Shown: in pieces, positions 10,777-23,099 of the stretch
Numbering within the stretch: position 1 is the stretch's first letter
Layout: every line of letters begins with the position of its first letter
Assembly: GCA_000320605.2 (NCBI GenBank)
Contig: KB445793.1
Coordinates: forward strand, 1,447,122-1,511,121
Source: Gelatoporia subvermispora B
Lineage: Eukaryota > Basidiomycota > Agaricomycetes > Polyporales > Gelatoporiaceae
DNA length: 64,000 nucleotides
Direction: 5' to 3'
Notes under the pieces: model-generated
Database searches by the model: none
What the model saw: only the letters and a program-made list of their open reading frames with translations
Told to the model about the DNA's origin: nothing
Made by a program: the position numbers and the translations under genes

Positions 10777-11105
10777 CTACCAGGAACCGTATGGTAGCAG
10801 CTTCTTGAGTTTGGATGTTTGCGTGGGGGTAGAATAGGCAGTTTGTGATAGCTTGTTCTTCCTCGCAGGGCTCTTGTGAACGTTCAAATGCTTATGGCCT
10901 GCTTTACCCTGGGGGCGCAGGAATCAGAGGTGGAACGAGGCGAGCACAGCTGGGTGGATAGGATATTCACGCGTTTAAAAAGGCCATTAGGCAATGACTT
11001 GAATCGCTTCTTCGTCCCCGAGTGGCTCTTCAGCTTCGGAAACTCTACCGCCGCAGAAGTGGAGAAGAGTCGCGCTGTCGCCACTAGGCGAGAGAGAAAG
11101 AGCAT
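10777..11105 (-). CDS. MRPL35: Mitochondrial ribosomal protein bL35m
   Basis: Two exons (10971-11105 and 10777-10908) around a 62-nt intron give 88 residues. The first ~20 residues (MLFLSRLVATARLFSTSAAV) form a mitochondrial targeting peptide. The body has the bL35 signature LKSHSGTKKRFK, then GKAGHKHLNVHKSPARKN, ending KKLLPYGSW. bL35 is a small basic protein of the large mitoribosomal subunit. Length and composition fit the family. The gene is head-to-head with UFD2, whose start is 216 bp away. The opposite strand carries an open frame of similar size over exon 1, which I regard as a shadow. Confidence 0.85.
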
Positions 11106-11321
11106 CGCAGAGGGCAGACAGTAACGACCTCGGCGCCCTTGCCTTTGCTCAGACTTTCCACCGCTACAGACGCCCGATGTAGACGCCCAACCACGTGCGC
11201 GATCTCCCCCATGTCGCTGGTGGCGTGTGCACTGTGGTCGCGCCCGAACCCGCTAACAATGTCCTGCACCTCCACTTTCTGACTGATACACTTCAACTTT
11301 TTGACTTGACCTTTTATTACA
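11106..11321. promoter_or_regulatory. Divergent promoter region, MRPL35 / UFD2
   Basis: 216 bp separate the two start codons. A pyrimidine-rich CTTTTTGACTTGACCTTTT stretch precedes the UFD2 ATG. No canonical TATA box is visible. Confidence 0.5.
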
Positions 11322-14300
11322 ATGTCGTCCAACCCGCAAGATGATGCTGACCGCGTATGTTTGTCCTGAGCGTCCTGCAGAGTTGAGCTGAATGATCGGC
11401 ACCAGATTCGCTTGAAGCGATTGGCGAAGTTGCAGCAGTCACCGTCTGTGTCGCCCAGCCCGGGGCGTGTGCCTTCGACGTCGTCCACGCCTGCCCCCGA
11501 GGCAGCTCCTTCGAAGCCCAAGCCCGCTCAGGCGCCAGCCCCGCTCAAGAGACAGTCAGAATCTCCAATTCCCGCCCCCACACCGGTCAAGAGGAAAGCT
11601 CCCGCACCGGCGCATCTTGACTTTCCCGGCTGGGAACATGAGACTATCGGAAATGTCTTCAATATAACGCTCAGCGTGAGTACTTCAGCCGTTATACAGG
11701 GTCGTTAAGTGTAACCACGAGCGAATGCAGAAAGAAGTCTCAGAGAATAACGGATGGGAGGTGGTGTGGCTGAAGCACCTTGCGGCAGAACTGGAGAGCG
11801 AGGATCCAAGTTAGTGTGCACATCCAGCTCACACTGTTTCTATGACCTCACAATTGTGACCATGCTTAGGTGCAGCACGTCCGATACGACTTACTGCTGA
11901 CATTGCTGATCGTCTCCTCATATCACGTCTCGAGCTGGACTCCCAGGCTATGTCGTAAGCATATCCGTCATATATCATTTAATGAGACTGAAGGCAAGAA
12001 CAGAGATGACTTGGAGTATGTCTCCGTCCTTGCATCTCTGCCTGCTGGTCAGACTGTCTTCGAGTATCTCATCGGGTGCTGGAAGCGGATCAACTCTGCG
12101 AAATCTGCACTTAGCAAGAAGGTTCGTGATATTATTGTCGGTTGAGCTCTGACTAACTGTATGTAACAGAGTTACCCTCCACTTGAGGCGGAGAAAGCGA
12201 ATGCGGTCTTGGAAAAGCTGCGCGATCTCGTCATCAGCTATGCTGGATTGACGCTACAGGAGCCCGAGATGTTCCCCCAGCCCTCTGGGTGAGTATAGCT
12301 TCATTTACGCTGGGCCATATCTAAGACACATCTATCTTGAAGCCGGGTCGTTGGTCCTCCGGAATTAGTCGCGCCTCTCCTTTCCTTGTCCACCCTGAGC
12401 GCGCCCCTGCTGTCCACGAATTCCGTTTCTCCGAATTCTCTGTCGCCGACCGAGGTTCAGCCCTTCCTAGAAGACCTCGTCAAGCGATTCGAGCCGGACG
12501 GCGAGCTCGATGCAGTGCTCGGCCCTGTGATTACTCAGCTGTGCTTCCACGCGTCCCTCTTCCGACCTGAAGGTCTTGCAGGCAGTGATGCGAGCTGGAG
12601 AGGTGTACTGAGTGGCCTGGAGGCGCTTGTGAGTATCAAAGCTATTGCTCAATTGATCACCAGGCTGCCGCAATGGATCCCGGAGGGCGCGACAGCACCG
12701 AACTTCGAGAAGGTCAGCTTGCTGGGCCCGCTATTGCGGTTGGGAGTATTTGAGCAGGAGTGGGTCAGTGTATTCGCCCTTGTCGTCAATTGCTTGTTGA
12801 TCGCTGTGATTTGCAGCCAACTATTGCCAACACTTACTTCTCAAGGCCGAAGGAGCGTAATCCGGGGGAATTGGAGTCGGCGACAGCAAGCCTTCGGGGT
12901 ACGCTGAAGAGCCTTCAGGTAAGCCGGTTGGAATACTTTTAAATCAAATGCTGACAGCCCGCCAGTCTACCCTGTTCCAGATCTTCAACACTCTCGTGCG
13001 TGCCTCTGCGGAATCCAGGGAAGCTGTGTTGCAATATTTCGCGCGAGTGATCGCCCTGAATGAGAAGCGTGCTGGCATGCAGGTGAGTAGTCACGAGTAT
13101 AATTTAAAGTCAATCTTGATTTCACCATGAACGTTTCTAGGTTGAGCCCGATACGGTCGCTTCAGACTCATTCATGGTGAACTTGCAGACGGTCATGTTC
13201 CGCTTCTGTGAGCCGTTCTTCGATGTGAACTACTCCAAGGTTCGTCTCTACGTAGCAGGTGATCGGGAAACATCGATTCATGGCGTGCAACTCTAGATTG
13301 ATCGCATAGATGCGCTGTACTTCGCTCACTCAAATCGTATCAACCTGAAGGAAGAGACGCGCGTCAATGCAACGAGCGAGCAAGCAGAGCAGTGGCGCAA
13401 GCAGCACGAGGAATCCAATGGTGGTCCATCCTACACTCTTATGCAACAAGATCACTGACATATATTCATCTACAGCAACTGCACCAAACTTTATCTCCGA
13501 CATTTATTATCTCACGTTAGCCATGAACCACTACGGTTACCAGAAGACCGTCGATAGCTTCGAAGATCTTGCAAAGCAATATGATGAGATGAGTAGGCAC
13601 TTGGAGATGTTACAAGGCGACGGGTCTTGGAGAAATGTAGGTGCAGGTCTAAGTGCTCGGGTCGGTGATATCTCACCGGTATCTCTGACAGTCTATTGCT
13701 GCGGCTCGCACAGAGCATGCTATCAAGACGGTGGAGGTAGGTTCACTAGCATGTATGATTGCTGCAAGCCTGTATAACATATGTGGTGATTGCGCAGGGC
13801 GAACAAGAGAAAGTCCTCATGCAGCAGTACTCATATCAAGTGCAGCTAGCGGATCCTGAGCTTGTCCTCCGAAGTATCAGCTTCGTGAACTTTGTCTCCA
13901 CATGGATCATCCGCCTCGTCGACCCGACACATAAGCATCCAAATCCTGCTGTTGAGTAAGTATGATACGTCGTGAGAGTGTCACCTTAGCCTGACGTCAT
14001 CCATAGACTACCGTTGCCCAAGGAGGTACCAATGGAATTCAGCGTGCTCCCTGAGTATCTCTTGGAGGACATCGCCAACTACCATCTCTTCGCCGTGCGG
14101 TACGCCCGAATACATCGCACCTACGCTACCAATCTAATCACATCTCCAGGACGAGCCCGCAAAGCTTGGAGCTATCCGGCAGATCGGAGTTGCTTGTGTG
14201 GGCGTTGACATTCTTGATGTCGACGTGGTGCATCAAGAACCCATTCGTGAAAGCCAAGCTCGTCGAAGTATGTGCATTCGCTTATGATATCGCTGAAGCT

Positions 14301-15807
14301 GACATTTCTGCAGGTGCTCTTCTACGCATGCATCCCGTGGGGTGGTCGCGGTAGTCTCCTGAATTCGACCTTGAACTCACATCCAATGGCCTTGAAATAC
14401 CTCGTTCCGGCGCTTGTTCACTTTTACATTGGTAAGAACACTACTTGCCGCACATGAAGAGCAGTCAAACCAATATTTCATAGAGGTCGAGCAGACAGGC
14501 GCAAGCTCCCAATTTTACGACAAGTTCAGTGCGTACTTCCAGCAGTGCTATCTCAGCTTGCTCCTACTGATGTGTTATTTCATCCACAGATTCGCGGTGG
14601 GTCGAATTTTATACTGTCAGATTCCTCAGACTAATCGCTCTGTAGTCGCAACATAGCATATTTGTTCAAGGTCATTTGGGATAACCCGTCGCATCGCGAG
14701 GCGCTGAAGAATGAAGCCAAGTATGCATTATGCTGGATATTCAAGTTATTGGCTCACTTTATGACTGTTATTAGGACCAAGATGGAGAAATTCATTCGCT
14801 TCGTCAATCTCATGAACAACGATGTCACATATCTGATGGATGAGTCTCTCAGCGAGATGACCAAGATCCACGAGATCCAGACGGAGATGGCTGGCCCTTC
14901 CTGGGCCACACAGCCATGGCAGCACCGACGTGAGCGTGAACAGGCCTTGCGTGGTCTGGAGCGCCACGCGTCTGGCTACACGCAATTGTGCAATTCCACC
15001 GTGGCCCTACTCAAGCAGTTCACCGCAGAGACGCCGGAGCCGTTCATGGCGCCTGAGATCGTGGATCGATTAGCGGCAATGCTCGATTACAATCTGGATG
15101 CGTTGGTCGGACCACGGTGCCAGGAGCTAAAAGTCGCGAACCCGGAGAAGTACAAGTTCAACCCGAAGCAGCTCCTGAGCGACATACTGCACGTGTACCT
15201 CAATCTGGGCGACCATGGCGAATTTGCGCGAGCGGTCGCTGGCGATGGACGTAGCTATCGCAAGGAGTTGTTCGAACGTGCAGCGGCAATTGCACAGCGC
15301 CGCTCTCTGAAGAGTCCGCAGGAAATTGAACGTCTGTTGCTCTTCGTCACCAAGGTCGAGGAGACAAAGGCGACATTGGAGGCCGAGGAGGACTTGGGAG
15401 ACATTCCGGACGAGTTCCTCGGTAGGCGTCCCTTGTGCTCACTTGCCGTTTGAACATCCTACTCATTCGCCCTGGTCGTTGCAGATCCGCTTATGTTTAC
15501 ATTGATGCGCGATCCAGTAATCTTGCCCACTTCACGCGCTATCGTAGACCGCTCCACGATCAAGTCTCATCTGCTCTCCGATGTGAAAGACCCATTCAAT
15601 CGCATGCCGCTTACGCTTGAAGATGTTATCCCTGGTGAGTATTTTAACGCACTCCCAGCTGCATTGGCCCTAATCGACTGTGGCTTCTTCGCAGACGTAG
15701 AACTTAAGGAGCGCATAGACGCGTTCCTCGCCGAGCGACGGAACAAGGACACTGTTTACGACAAGCCGGTGGAGGAGGTGGTGAAGATGGATATGGACGC
15801 AGAGTAG
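11322..15807 (+). CDS. UFD2: Ubiquitin conjugation factor E4 (U-box ligase)
   Basis: Twenty-three exons sum to 1098 residues, near the family norm. The first ~110 residues are Pro/Ala/Ser-rich and disordered. The long middle is the Ufd2 core, with recognisable blocks such as [44 protein letters not shown] and [17 protein letters not shown]. The C-terminal ~80 residues are the U-box ([20 protein letters not shown] ... DPFNRMPL), which recruits E2 enzymes without zinc. Ufd2 extends ubiquitin chains on substrates held by Cdc48/p97 and passes them to the proteasome. Exon 19 (14590-14596) is only 7 nt. The open frame across 14721-14774 is an intron: skipping it joins NEAK to TKMEKF as in relatives. 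Head-to-head with MRPL35. Confidence 0.95.
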
Positions 15808-16042
15808 ACACTTGTGTGTATTACTGCTTTGTACTAAGAGACTTACTAGTATTACAGAACAAGTCAAAAGGATTATAGTGCTACGCGGACCAGGCTACTG
15901 GACTATTAGGCGTGTCATCTCTGAACAGCCGACCAATTAACCCCATGCTGTGCGCAAGGCGTCCAGCCTGCATGACATCGTGTTCCGTCGCGTGTGGCGG
16001 ATCCATCGAAGAAGTCGTATTCGATTATCAGGAAGCTCCGCC
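15808..16042. other. Convergent intergenic gap
   Basis: 235 bp between the 3' ends of UFD2 and the CaaX-protein gene. Nothing else recognised. Confidence 0.5.
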
Positions 16043-17776
16043 TCACATAATGATACACCGCTTGTGCTTCTCCTTCTTCGACTGTTTGGTGCCCGTGGGA
16101 GCCTTGCGGTCGGTCGTTGCTTCCTTCGCGGGCACAGGAGGAGGAGTGGCAGCTTTGACAGGAACAGCTGGCTCGGCAGACTTCGCGGGAGCTGGAACAT
16201 CTGCAGCCTTGCTGGGGATAGAAGGCTCCTCGCTGGTGGCAGCCGCTTCAGGCTGAATGGTATCTTCAGCTGCCTTGACAGGCTCTATTGCATCGACGTT
16301 CTTGATGGCGGCCGAAGTATCTTCTGCCGCGGCCGTTGCCTCGGGCGCATGCTCGGGGGGAGTAATTTCCTCAGGCGCCTCAGCGGCTGCAGGAGCAGCA
16401 GCTTCCTTCTCGGCGGCGGGGGCCTCCTCGACAGCAGCAACTGCCTCCGTCGTAGGAGCGGGAACTACTTCATCGGCATCCTTGACGTCGTTGACAGCAT
16501 CGGTGAGGGGAACAATTGCAAGAACTGCAGGCTCCTCGACGGTGGACGGTTGCGTGGCTTCGACGGCGGGGGTTTCCTCAGCAGGGGCAACCTCCTCGGC
16601 TACAGCGGGAGTCTCCGCAGGAGGCTCAGTGGCGGGGGTTTCCTCGACCAGAGCCACCCCTACTCGTTCGGGAGCGTCCATTGTCGTCTGCGAGACCGGT
16701 TCGACAGCTGCAACCGCTTCGTCTGCGGTCGTCGAGGGCTCCTCGACCTGTGCGGGCACATCCGCGACCTGAGTCTCCTCGGCCGGAACAGCGGGAATCT
16801 GAGAACTCGCTTAGATATGTCTATAAGACTAGCGACTTCAGATAACTCACCTGTACAGCTGCGACCTCTTCGGCGACCACAGGTGCCTCCACGACGGGCT
16901 CAGGTGCTTGGACAATTTCCTCGGCCTGAGGTGAGGCCGCAGGCTCGGCGACGGCGGGGGTGGGCTCGGTCGTCACCTGCTTGGTCTCCGCAGGAGCCTC
17001 AACGGTGGTCTCTTCAAGGGCCTCAGGCTTGGTCGCTACGAGGACCACCTCTTCCTTGGTCTCTGTGGCAGTGTCCGAGGGAACTTCGTCCTTGGTAGCG
17101 GCAGAAATTTCTTCCTTGATCTCGGCGGGAACGACCTCCTCAACAACGACATCTTCGACGGCCGCTGGCTGAGCAACAGACTCGACATGTGCCTCAGGTG
17201 CATCTCGTGCGCCATCAGCCTCGCGCAGCGTGCTGGTCTCGGCGGGAGCGGCCTCCGTAGTCGTCTCAGTGACGGGCTCCCCCGCCTTCACAGTCGCATC
17301 GATCACGGCGGCTACCTGATCAGCCTGCGCCTGGGTCGACGGCACATCCTCAACGACAGTCTCGAGCTGTGAGTTGGCAACGACAGCATCGGCGGCATCG
17401 CTGCTCAGGCTCTTTGCGACCGTCTCCTGGACAATCGTGGCCGTCTCTTCTTCTGGAGCGAGGAGCGCCTCGTCCTTGAGTATAGGGGTCTCTGCTGGCG
17501 TCTGCGAGGCGGTAGACGGCTCGATGGGGCTGTTGGACTCTGATGCAGACGGCGAGTGGTTCTGCACGGTCAGATATATTCAGTACACAAGACGCGCGAT
17601 GCTTCTATAGGCTCCGAAGGTACCTTTTCAATCGTTTGGCCTATTACGTCTTCGGAGGCGCTCCTGGAGTGGGTAGGCGTGCCTGCAGTGACCACTGAGC
17701 TCGTCGAGAGCGCCGAGGCCGTCGAAGGCGAGTGACGGTGGTTCTTTCGTGCATTTTTCTTCGACTTTTTGCCCAT
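16043..17776 (-). CDS. Ala/Pro/Glu/Thr/Val-rich protein with polybasic CaaX terminus
   Basis: Three exons (17624-17776, 16851-17561, 16043-16798) give 539 residues. The N-terminus is strongly basic (MGKKSKKNARKNHRHS). Almost all the rest is an acidic, low-complexity run rich in A, P, E, T and V with imperfect repeats such as VEEPA, PAETPA and EEVAPAEET, with no predicted folded domain. The C-terminus turns basic again and ends SKKEKHKRCIIM, a polybasic stretch plus a CaaX box like that of K-Ras4B-type anchors, which predicts prenylation and plasma-membrane binding. I do not recognise a named family. A disordered spacer with a basic head and a lipidated tail could work as a membrane tether or scaffold; this is inference. 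The very long open frames on the opposite strand (15950-17098) are a by-product of its composition. Confidence 0.75.
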
Positions 17777-18347
17777 GGTGAGGTATACGAGAGGGGCGGT
17801 ATAGAGTGTGGTATCCGGGGTATATCCTGACCAGCGTGACTAGCACTTACCGAGGGGGTGCTGCATAAATCAGCCACTGAGTTCGTCTTTTGCCGAGATG
17901 CCGCGGATGCGATGGCACGTGTCACGCGACCGCTATCCCTCGACCTTGGTCTATCCTCGCTGCAATTCACGCCCGACAGCACTCTCAGTCGTCCGTAAGG
18001 TCCCCAAACGGTGATTCAAAAGGGTTGCTCCAAGATTCCTGCAGCAACTATTGTCCAGGGGAAAGCAAGATGGGGTATCATTGGCCCAACTGGTGTGGCA
18101 AATACATGGGTCGTACGAGGCGCGCGACGCGAACAGCTAGGCTCAACTCATCAATCCAACATTGAACAGGGCTCACAATCAGCAAACGAGCTGATGGCGT
18201 GCCGCGATGTCTTTCCAGGACCTCCCCAAGATCACTGACGATAGACGAATCTTGTCGCGCAAACGACTATTCTGTACGATTTGCGGGCAACGACACATTC
18301 CTTGCGCGGTGATGGGCTCTGCACAATTTCGGCGGAGGGGCAGAGCC
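17777..18347. other. Intergenic region
   Basis: 571 bp between the start of the CaaX-protein gene and the 3' end of EAF7. No gene or clear regulatory motif seen. Confidence 0.5.
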
Positions 18348-19233
18348 CTACTTCTTTTTCTTCTTCGTCCCCCGCGCCGCTGCGGTGGATCCACCACGCC
18401 CTCGACCACCGGCTCCTCCTCGTCTTGTGCCCCTTGTGCCCTTCCCTCTACCCCGAGTAGATACAGAAGCGACTGCGAAATATGTGAGCATAACGTAGTA
18501 GGTATAGTTAGTGACGCACCCGGTGACGCGCCCGGAGCCTCGACAAACTCCTCGTCGCCGTCCTCTGTGGCAGCATCTGTGCCAGTCGCAATACTCTCGC
18601 GCTGCGGGCTTTCGTCGCCGCTCTCCTGCGTTAATGCGCTACTGTCGCTATCACCCCCTACAAGCCCTGCCATATTCTTGAGTTGACTCCTCCCGCGCCC
18701 TCTGCCACGGCCTGGTTTGGTTACATGATGTGTCGGGGAAGGTGCGGGTGACGAAGATGGGAGAGATGCAGTAGCGCGCGTACGGCGCTTACAGATCAGC
18801 GCGTCCAGGGCCTCATCCTGGGGCAGACTGAACTCCTGGCGGAAGTAGGGATGTCGTGTCAGATTCTCGGAGGGTGATGGTGATGCTGGTGCGTAGGAGT
18901 CTGGCGAATGCGCCTCCCCTGAAATGTCGTAGCCGTCGACTTCCTGCAGATGTTGAGTCGAGAGGCGCGACGAGCGAACACAACTGAACTCACAATGCTT
19001 TCCAGTAAGTCGAGGTCATAGCAGGTCTTCAGCTTATCCCATATCTCCCCGACGGATATAAGACGGCCGGTTAGCCTGTATATGTCGTTGCGCATGGTAA
19101 GGACGTGGAAGTGGCGGTGCATGCCTACGGGGCGTGCACGCATCAAGGCGCTGAAGAACGCAATCTCGCCGTCAACACCGTCGAGGAAGGAAAAAGAGGG
19201 TGATCCCTCGGACTTGAACTGCTCGTCGTCCAT
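18348..19233 (-). CDS. EAF7: NuA4 histone acetyltransferase subunit Eaf7 (CT20/MRGBP family)
   Basis: Three exons (18994-19233, 18520-18943, 18348-18472) give 262 residues. The first ~80 residues are the CT20/Eaf7 domain: EIAFFSALMRARPVGMHRHF followed by MRNDIYRLTGRLISVGEIWD and a helix KLKTCYDLDLLES. A conserved block HPYFRQEFSLPQDE follows. The C-terminal part is acidic and then an RG-rich tail ending in five lysines, fitting nucleic-acid or chromatin contact. In yeast and animals (MRGBP) the protein joins Eaf3/MRG15 in the NuA4/TIP60 complex acetylating H4 and H2A. Context adds nothing; the identification rests on the N-terminal domain. Confidence 0.88.
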
Positions 19234-19514
19234 CCATGCAAGTCGAGATGAATTCCAGCTAACGGCGAGCGACGTGGTTCACGCTACAATCGCCTTTGCC
19301 ACAGCGGCAGTCAACAACTCTCCTTCCCACGTGGCCGGCCCGTGCTTTCCACTCAGCCTGCTAAATCCGGTAACTCTTGGCGCTCGGGACTTTGCGCTTC
19401 GCGGACGCACTTCAAAAAGTCCTGAAACAACCACTCGGCGGACAGAGCGATGAGTCGCAAGTCGACTAAATGGGCAGCTCAGACTTTTCTCTTTGGTTCA
19501 TCTCTCCTGTCGTT

Positions 19515-19955
19515 ATGTCTGATCTCAGTCATTATGTCTCAATACGGGTCAGCCAGACAAGTTGTGTGGCTTGGGCCGCATCTTACTAGGTCGACATCAC
19601 TCGCTCGACCTCCGACGAAGAGTTCCTAATAGAACTGTGCGAGGCACTTTTCCCGAAGCATTTGTTATGCATCACTTTTCTGAAGCTTATGCGCGACAAT
19701 ATCTCTCAAGCGGAGGCCGCTCTTATTTGCAAACTCGCTTTCGCTAGCCGCAGGACAAAAGACATGCTCGAGTCACCACTTTTGCTTCTAGTGATCCTCG
19801 GTCTAATCCTGCATATCGTTCTTCCGTCGATGTGCTGGTACCTCAGGATTTACTGTATTAGGCTACGAGGCCTAAATATGTGGCCCGTCCGCGACGGCTG
19901 TGCCGCGGAGGATAATGCGCGTTCAGTGCTCGCTCATGTAATCCTGGCCACTTGA
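19515..19955 (+). CDS. Small single-span membrane protein, putative
   Basis: Two exons (19515-19547 and 19590-19955) splice in phase to 132 residues. The first part is soluble (MSDLSHYVSIRVDITRSTSD, then EEFLIELCEALFPKHLL), with a stretch of ~25 hydrophobic residues near 80-105 (SPLLLLVILGLILHIVLP) and a short tail. I do not recognise the family. It lies between divergently oriented EAF7 and the RasGEF gene on the same strand as the latter, ending 119 bp before the RasGEF start. It could alternatively be an upstream exon or 5'-UTR frame of that gene. Confidence 0.35.
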
Positions 19956-20074
19956 ACTTCGCATGGATTTGCATAACAAGTTGCAGGGGAGTCTGCTTTC
20001 CCCAAGCTACGATTACTCCCATCCTCCCCATCCTCCTGAGCCGCTACTTCTCAACTCAGCTCTCGTTGCTCATT

Positions 20075-23000
20075 ATGCATAGCTACGATCCGGCTCCTCC
20101 TTATGTGCGCGCGCCAACGCTTAGCACGCGCCCTTCGGCGTTGACGGCTTCACGAAATCCCATGGAGCACATTGGCACCACCCATACTCGTCTGATGAAT
20201 ATGATGCCTCCTCCTATGACCCGATCGCTTTCGGGGACAGCTGCTCAGACCACACGCTTTCACGTGCCTGTTGCTCCTGCTGGCAGGAGCGGGAGGGCCT
20301 CAATGGATCACGTCGCGCCACCGGCACCTGATGTGGCAGTATCGCAATCGAGACGAGTATATCGTCCGAGAACACTATCATTGGACCAGGGACAACAACC
20401 GACGTTTCAGATACGCTCGCAGACACACACGAACTCCAGCACGCGGCCTCGGACTAGGAAGCCTTCGATTGTCGCAGACGACCCTGTACGTACATCGTCC
20501 AGGAACCACGGCCCTCCTCGACATGCCGATAGTCTGATGCCTGGCGGAAGGTCATCACGACGACACGAGGCTACCCCTGCCCCTCCAACAATTCGAAAAC
20601 GAACATTGTCTTTTGAGAATCTTTCTCTTCCACGGCTGTTTCGGACTAATTCCTCCTCTAAGTCACGTCAGTCTGAACCCTTGTCACCTTTCGTTCAACG
20701 TGCTCACCATTTCCTTACAGGGTCGGCATCGAACCCAGTACCTCAGGCCCGAGAGGCAGACTGGAGCGTTCAGTTCGATCTTGTGATGAACGACTATGCA
20801 ACCAGCCTATCTTCTCTGTGGAGTGGAAATACCCCAAGCTTCTCCGACGATTACCTTGATTCGTATTTCAAGGCCATCGGATCGACCTTGATGATGTTGG
20901 ATATCGCACCTTCGGAAATCAGCACCTCAGTCTCCGCAACTCGAGCACGCCACAAGCTAGAGCCCATGTACGAGCTCCTGCGATGGTATACAGACCGTGT
21001 AACAATGGACGAAAGCACCGCGACGACGCTGCTCACACAGACAATGCAGCATTTTGATGACATGGTGCATGCCGTACGGAGACGCATAAAGCAGTACGTT
21101 CCTAGCAAGCATGTACACACGGGGAAATCGAGGAGCCATGGAACGGGGAAACACAAGACTCCTGCTGTCCCCTCTCCGGAGCGCTCGAGGCCTCTTTTAA
21201 ACTCCAGGTTCCGTCGACCACCTCAGTCTGATGCCTCGCAATATCCCAGTCGCTACCACGATATGGGCTCTACTCGCTCCCAGGTGACGTTGGTCGGCGG
21301 CGCGAACGGTTCTACAGATGCTCTATCTTCGGAGACGACTACGGCCACGCCTGTTAAGAAGAGTTCATATTACCCACTGGACGGCCCTCCGTACAGGCTC
21401 GTGCCGGTCCTGGATTTGTTCTCTAACGGTCTTCTGAAGACACTGGAAGACCTTGCACGTCCCCTAGAAGAGGAAGCGGAAGTCAAATGGTCCCGGCATG
21501 GATTACTATTGTCCGCGTCTATATCGCAGATGGTTCGGATCCTCACAGATGAGCGGGAGATCGGGAGAGAAAACTTGTCGGAGCTAGCCGACATTTTCTT
21601 CTTGTTCTTCCGGTCCTTCTGTGCATCGCCGTCTGTCCTGTTTGACCTGTTGCTGAAGCGGTATTTCGAGACGGCACCCCAGGACGTAACAAAGGAGCAA
21701 ATGAAGGTGTGGCATGTTGGGCAGCAATGCACCAAGGTCCACGTCGTCAACATGTTTTCGATATGGCTGGAATACTACTGGGCCCCAGCCACGGACGACA
21801 GCCTTCTCCGGCCGATCCGGTCGTTCATGTTCGAGACGGTGGCAAAGGATACCACCTTGCCTGAAGACCTGGCACATCTGGTTGCAGTCCCCCTGTGGGA
21901 GTGCGCAGTCGGACTGAACATTGTCCACAATCGCTGGCTCGACAGGGTGGTGAAGGCCAGTGGGTGCGTGGTGGGGGCTCGGGACCCTACTGGATTCGAA
22001 GACCGGGTCCAGCAGATCGAGGATTTGCTAGATAAGCAGCAGGTGGACTGGATCGACGCGGCGTACTTCCGGACGAAAGGCGGCCCCGAGATGCTGGCAC
22101 AGCAGCTCACAGGCATCGAGACCGAGTTCTTCCATGCGCTACTGCCTGAACAGTTTGTGCGGCTTTCTGCTCCGGAGACGAAGACGGCGTGCGACATATG
22201 GAAGGGATTCTCCAATGCGCTGACGCTGTTGGTCGCAAGATGCGTCGTGATCCACCGGAAGGTGCAGCACCGGGTGGAAGTCATGGAGATGTTCATTGCA
22301 GTAGCGGCGGTAAGTCATGCATCATTGTTGTGATCTCAAATTTTGACTTAAATCACGTATCCAGGAATGCAAACGGCTGAGAAACTATAGCTCCGCGCTT
22401 GCTATTGTGAGCGGATTGAGGATGGCCCCGATTTCCCGGCTATTGCTGACCCAAAAGGTACGTCGCTCATACCTCGATGCACCTATCCATATCTCTTACT
22501 TGCGGCCTCTCCAGCACGTTCGGATGGAGACAACGAAGTTGTTCCACGACATGAGCAACTACTTCCTCACCGACAATAATTGGAGGGAGTACCGAGAGGC
22601 AGTGCGGCAAAATCTGCCTGCAGTTCCCCTTCTTCGTGAGTGTAAAGGTCAATGTAGTCGTTCAGAATGGCTGACAGACTTAATCTAGCGGTGATCATAC
22701 GGGACGTGGCTCAGTGCAGGGAAGCGCTGGAGCGTGTTCCATCTATGATTGGACCACCCGTTTCAGGACCAATCCCGCTCCCATATTACCGGAACCTTCG
22801 CCGGACCGTACGCGGTACGTGCTCAGACTTAGTTATACCGGATGAACTACAACTCACTCACTTACTTGATACCAGATTTGGAGGCATGTTACGGTGCACA
22901 CAACGTCCAGCGTGTCGACTTGGTGCACTACTGGCTCATGAAGCAGACTGAGAGCCTCAGGGATGAGACCTACGATAGGTACTCGCAGTATCTCATGGAA

Positions 23001-23099
23001 CTCAGGTAAGTCGTTCTCATGCACTCACCCGTGAGATAGAGTGTGACTGAGTGTATACCTATCAGTTTGAGACAGGAGCCAAGGATAGATCACCACTGA
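20075..23099 (+). CDS. Ras guanine-nucleotide exchange factor (CDC25-type)
   Basis: Six exons (20075-22309, 22365-22457, 22515-22635, 22689-22814, 22876-23005, 23066-23099) give 912 residues. The first ~330 are Ser/Pro/Arg-rich and disordered. A RasGEF N-terminal (REM) module lies near 490-620 (ELADIFFLFFRSFCASPSVL). The catalytic CDC25 domain occupies the last ~260 residues, with LAQQLTGIETEFFHALLPEQ, CVVIHRKVQHRVEVMEMFI, YSSALAIVSGLRMAPISRL and YFLTDNNWREYREAV. It should exchange GDP for GTP on a Ras-family GTPase. Unlike yeast Cdc25 no SH3 domain is visible, so recruitment must differ. The chosen start (MHSYDPAPPYV) skips 41 upstream in-frame codons that look like leader sequence. Confidence 0.92.

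Noticed and set aside
10876..11124. 82-codon plus-strand frame between phosphatase and UFD2
   Set aside because: Antisense to the clear bL35m gene on the minus strand.
14721..14774. Open sequence treated as coding within UFD2
   Set aside because: It begins GTATGC and ends TTAG, and removing it joins conserved family residues in phase, so it is an intron.
15950..17098. 382-codon plus-strand open frame (and 16257-16772)
   Set aside because: It lies antisense to the spliced, in-phase CaaX-protein gene; its Arg/Ser/Gly-rich composition is the mirror of the GCN-rich codons on the minus strand.
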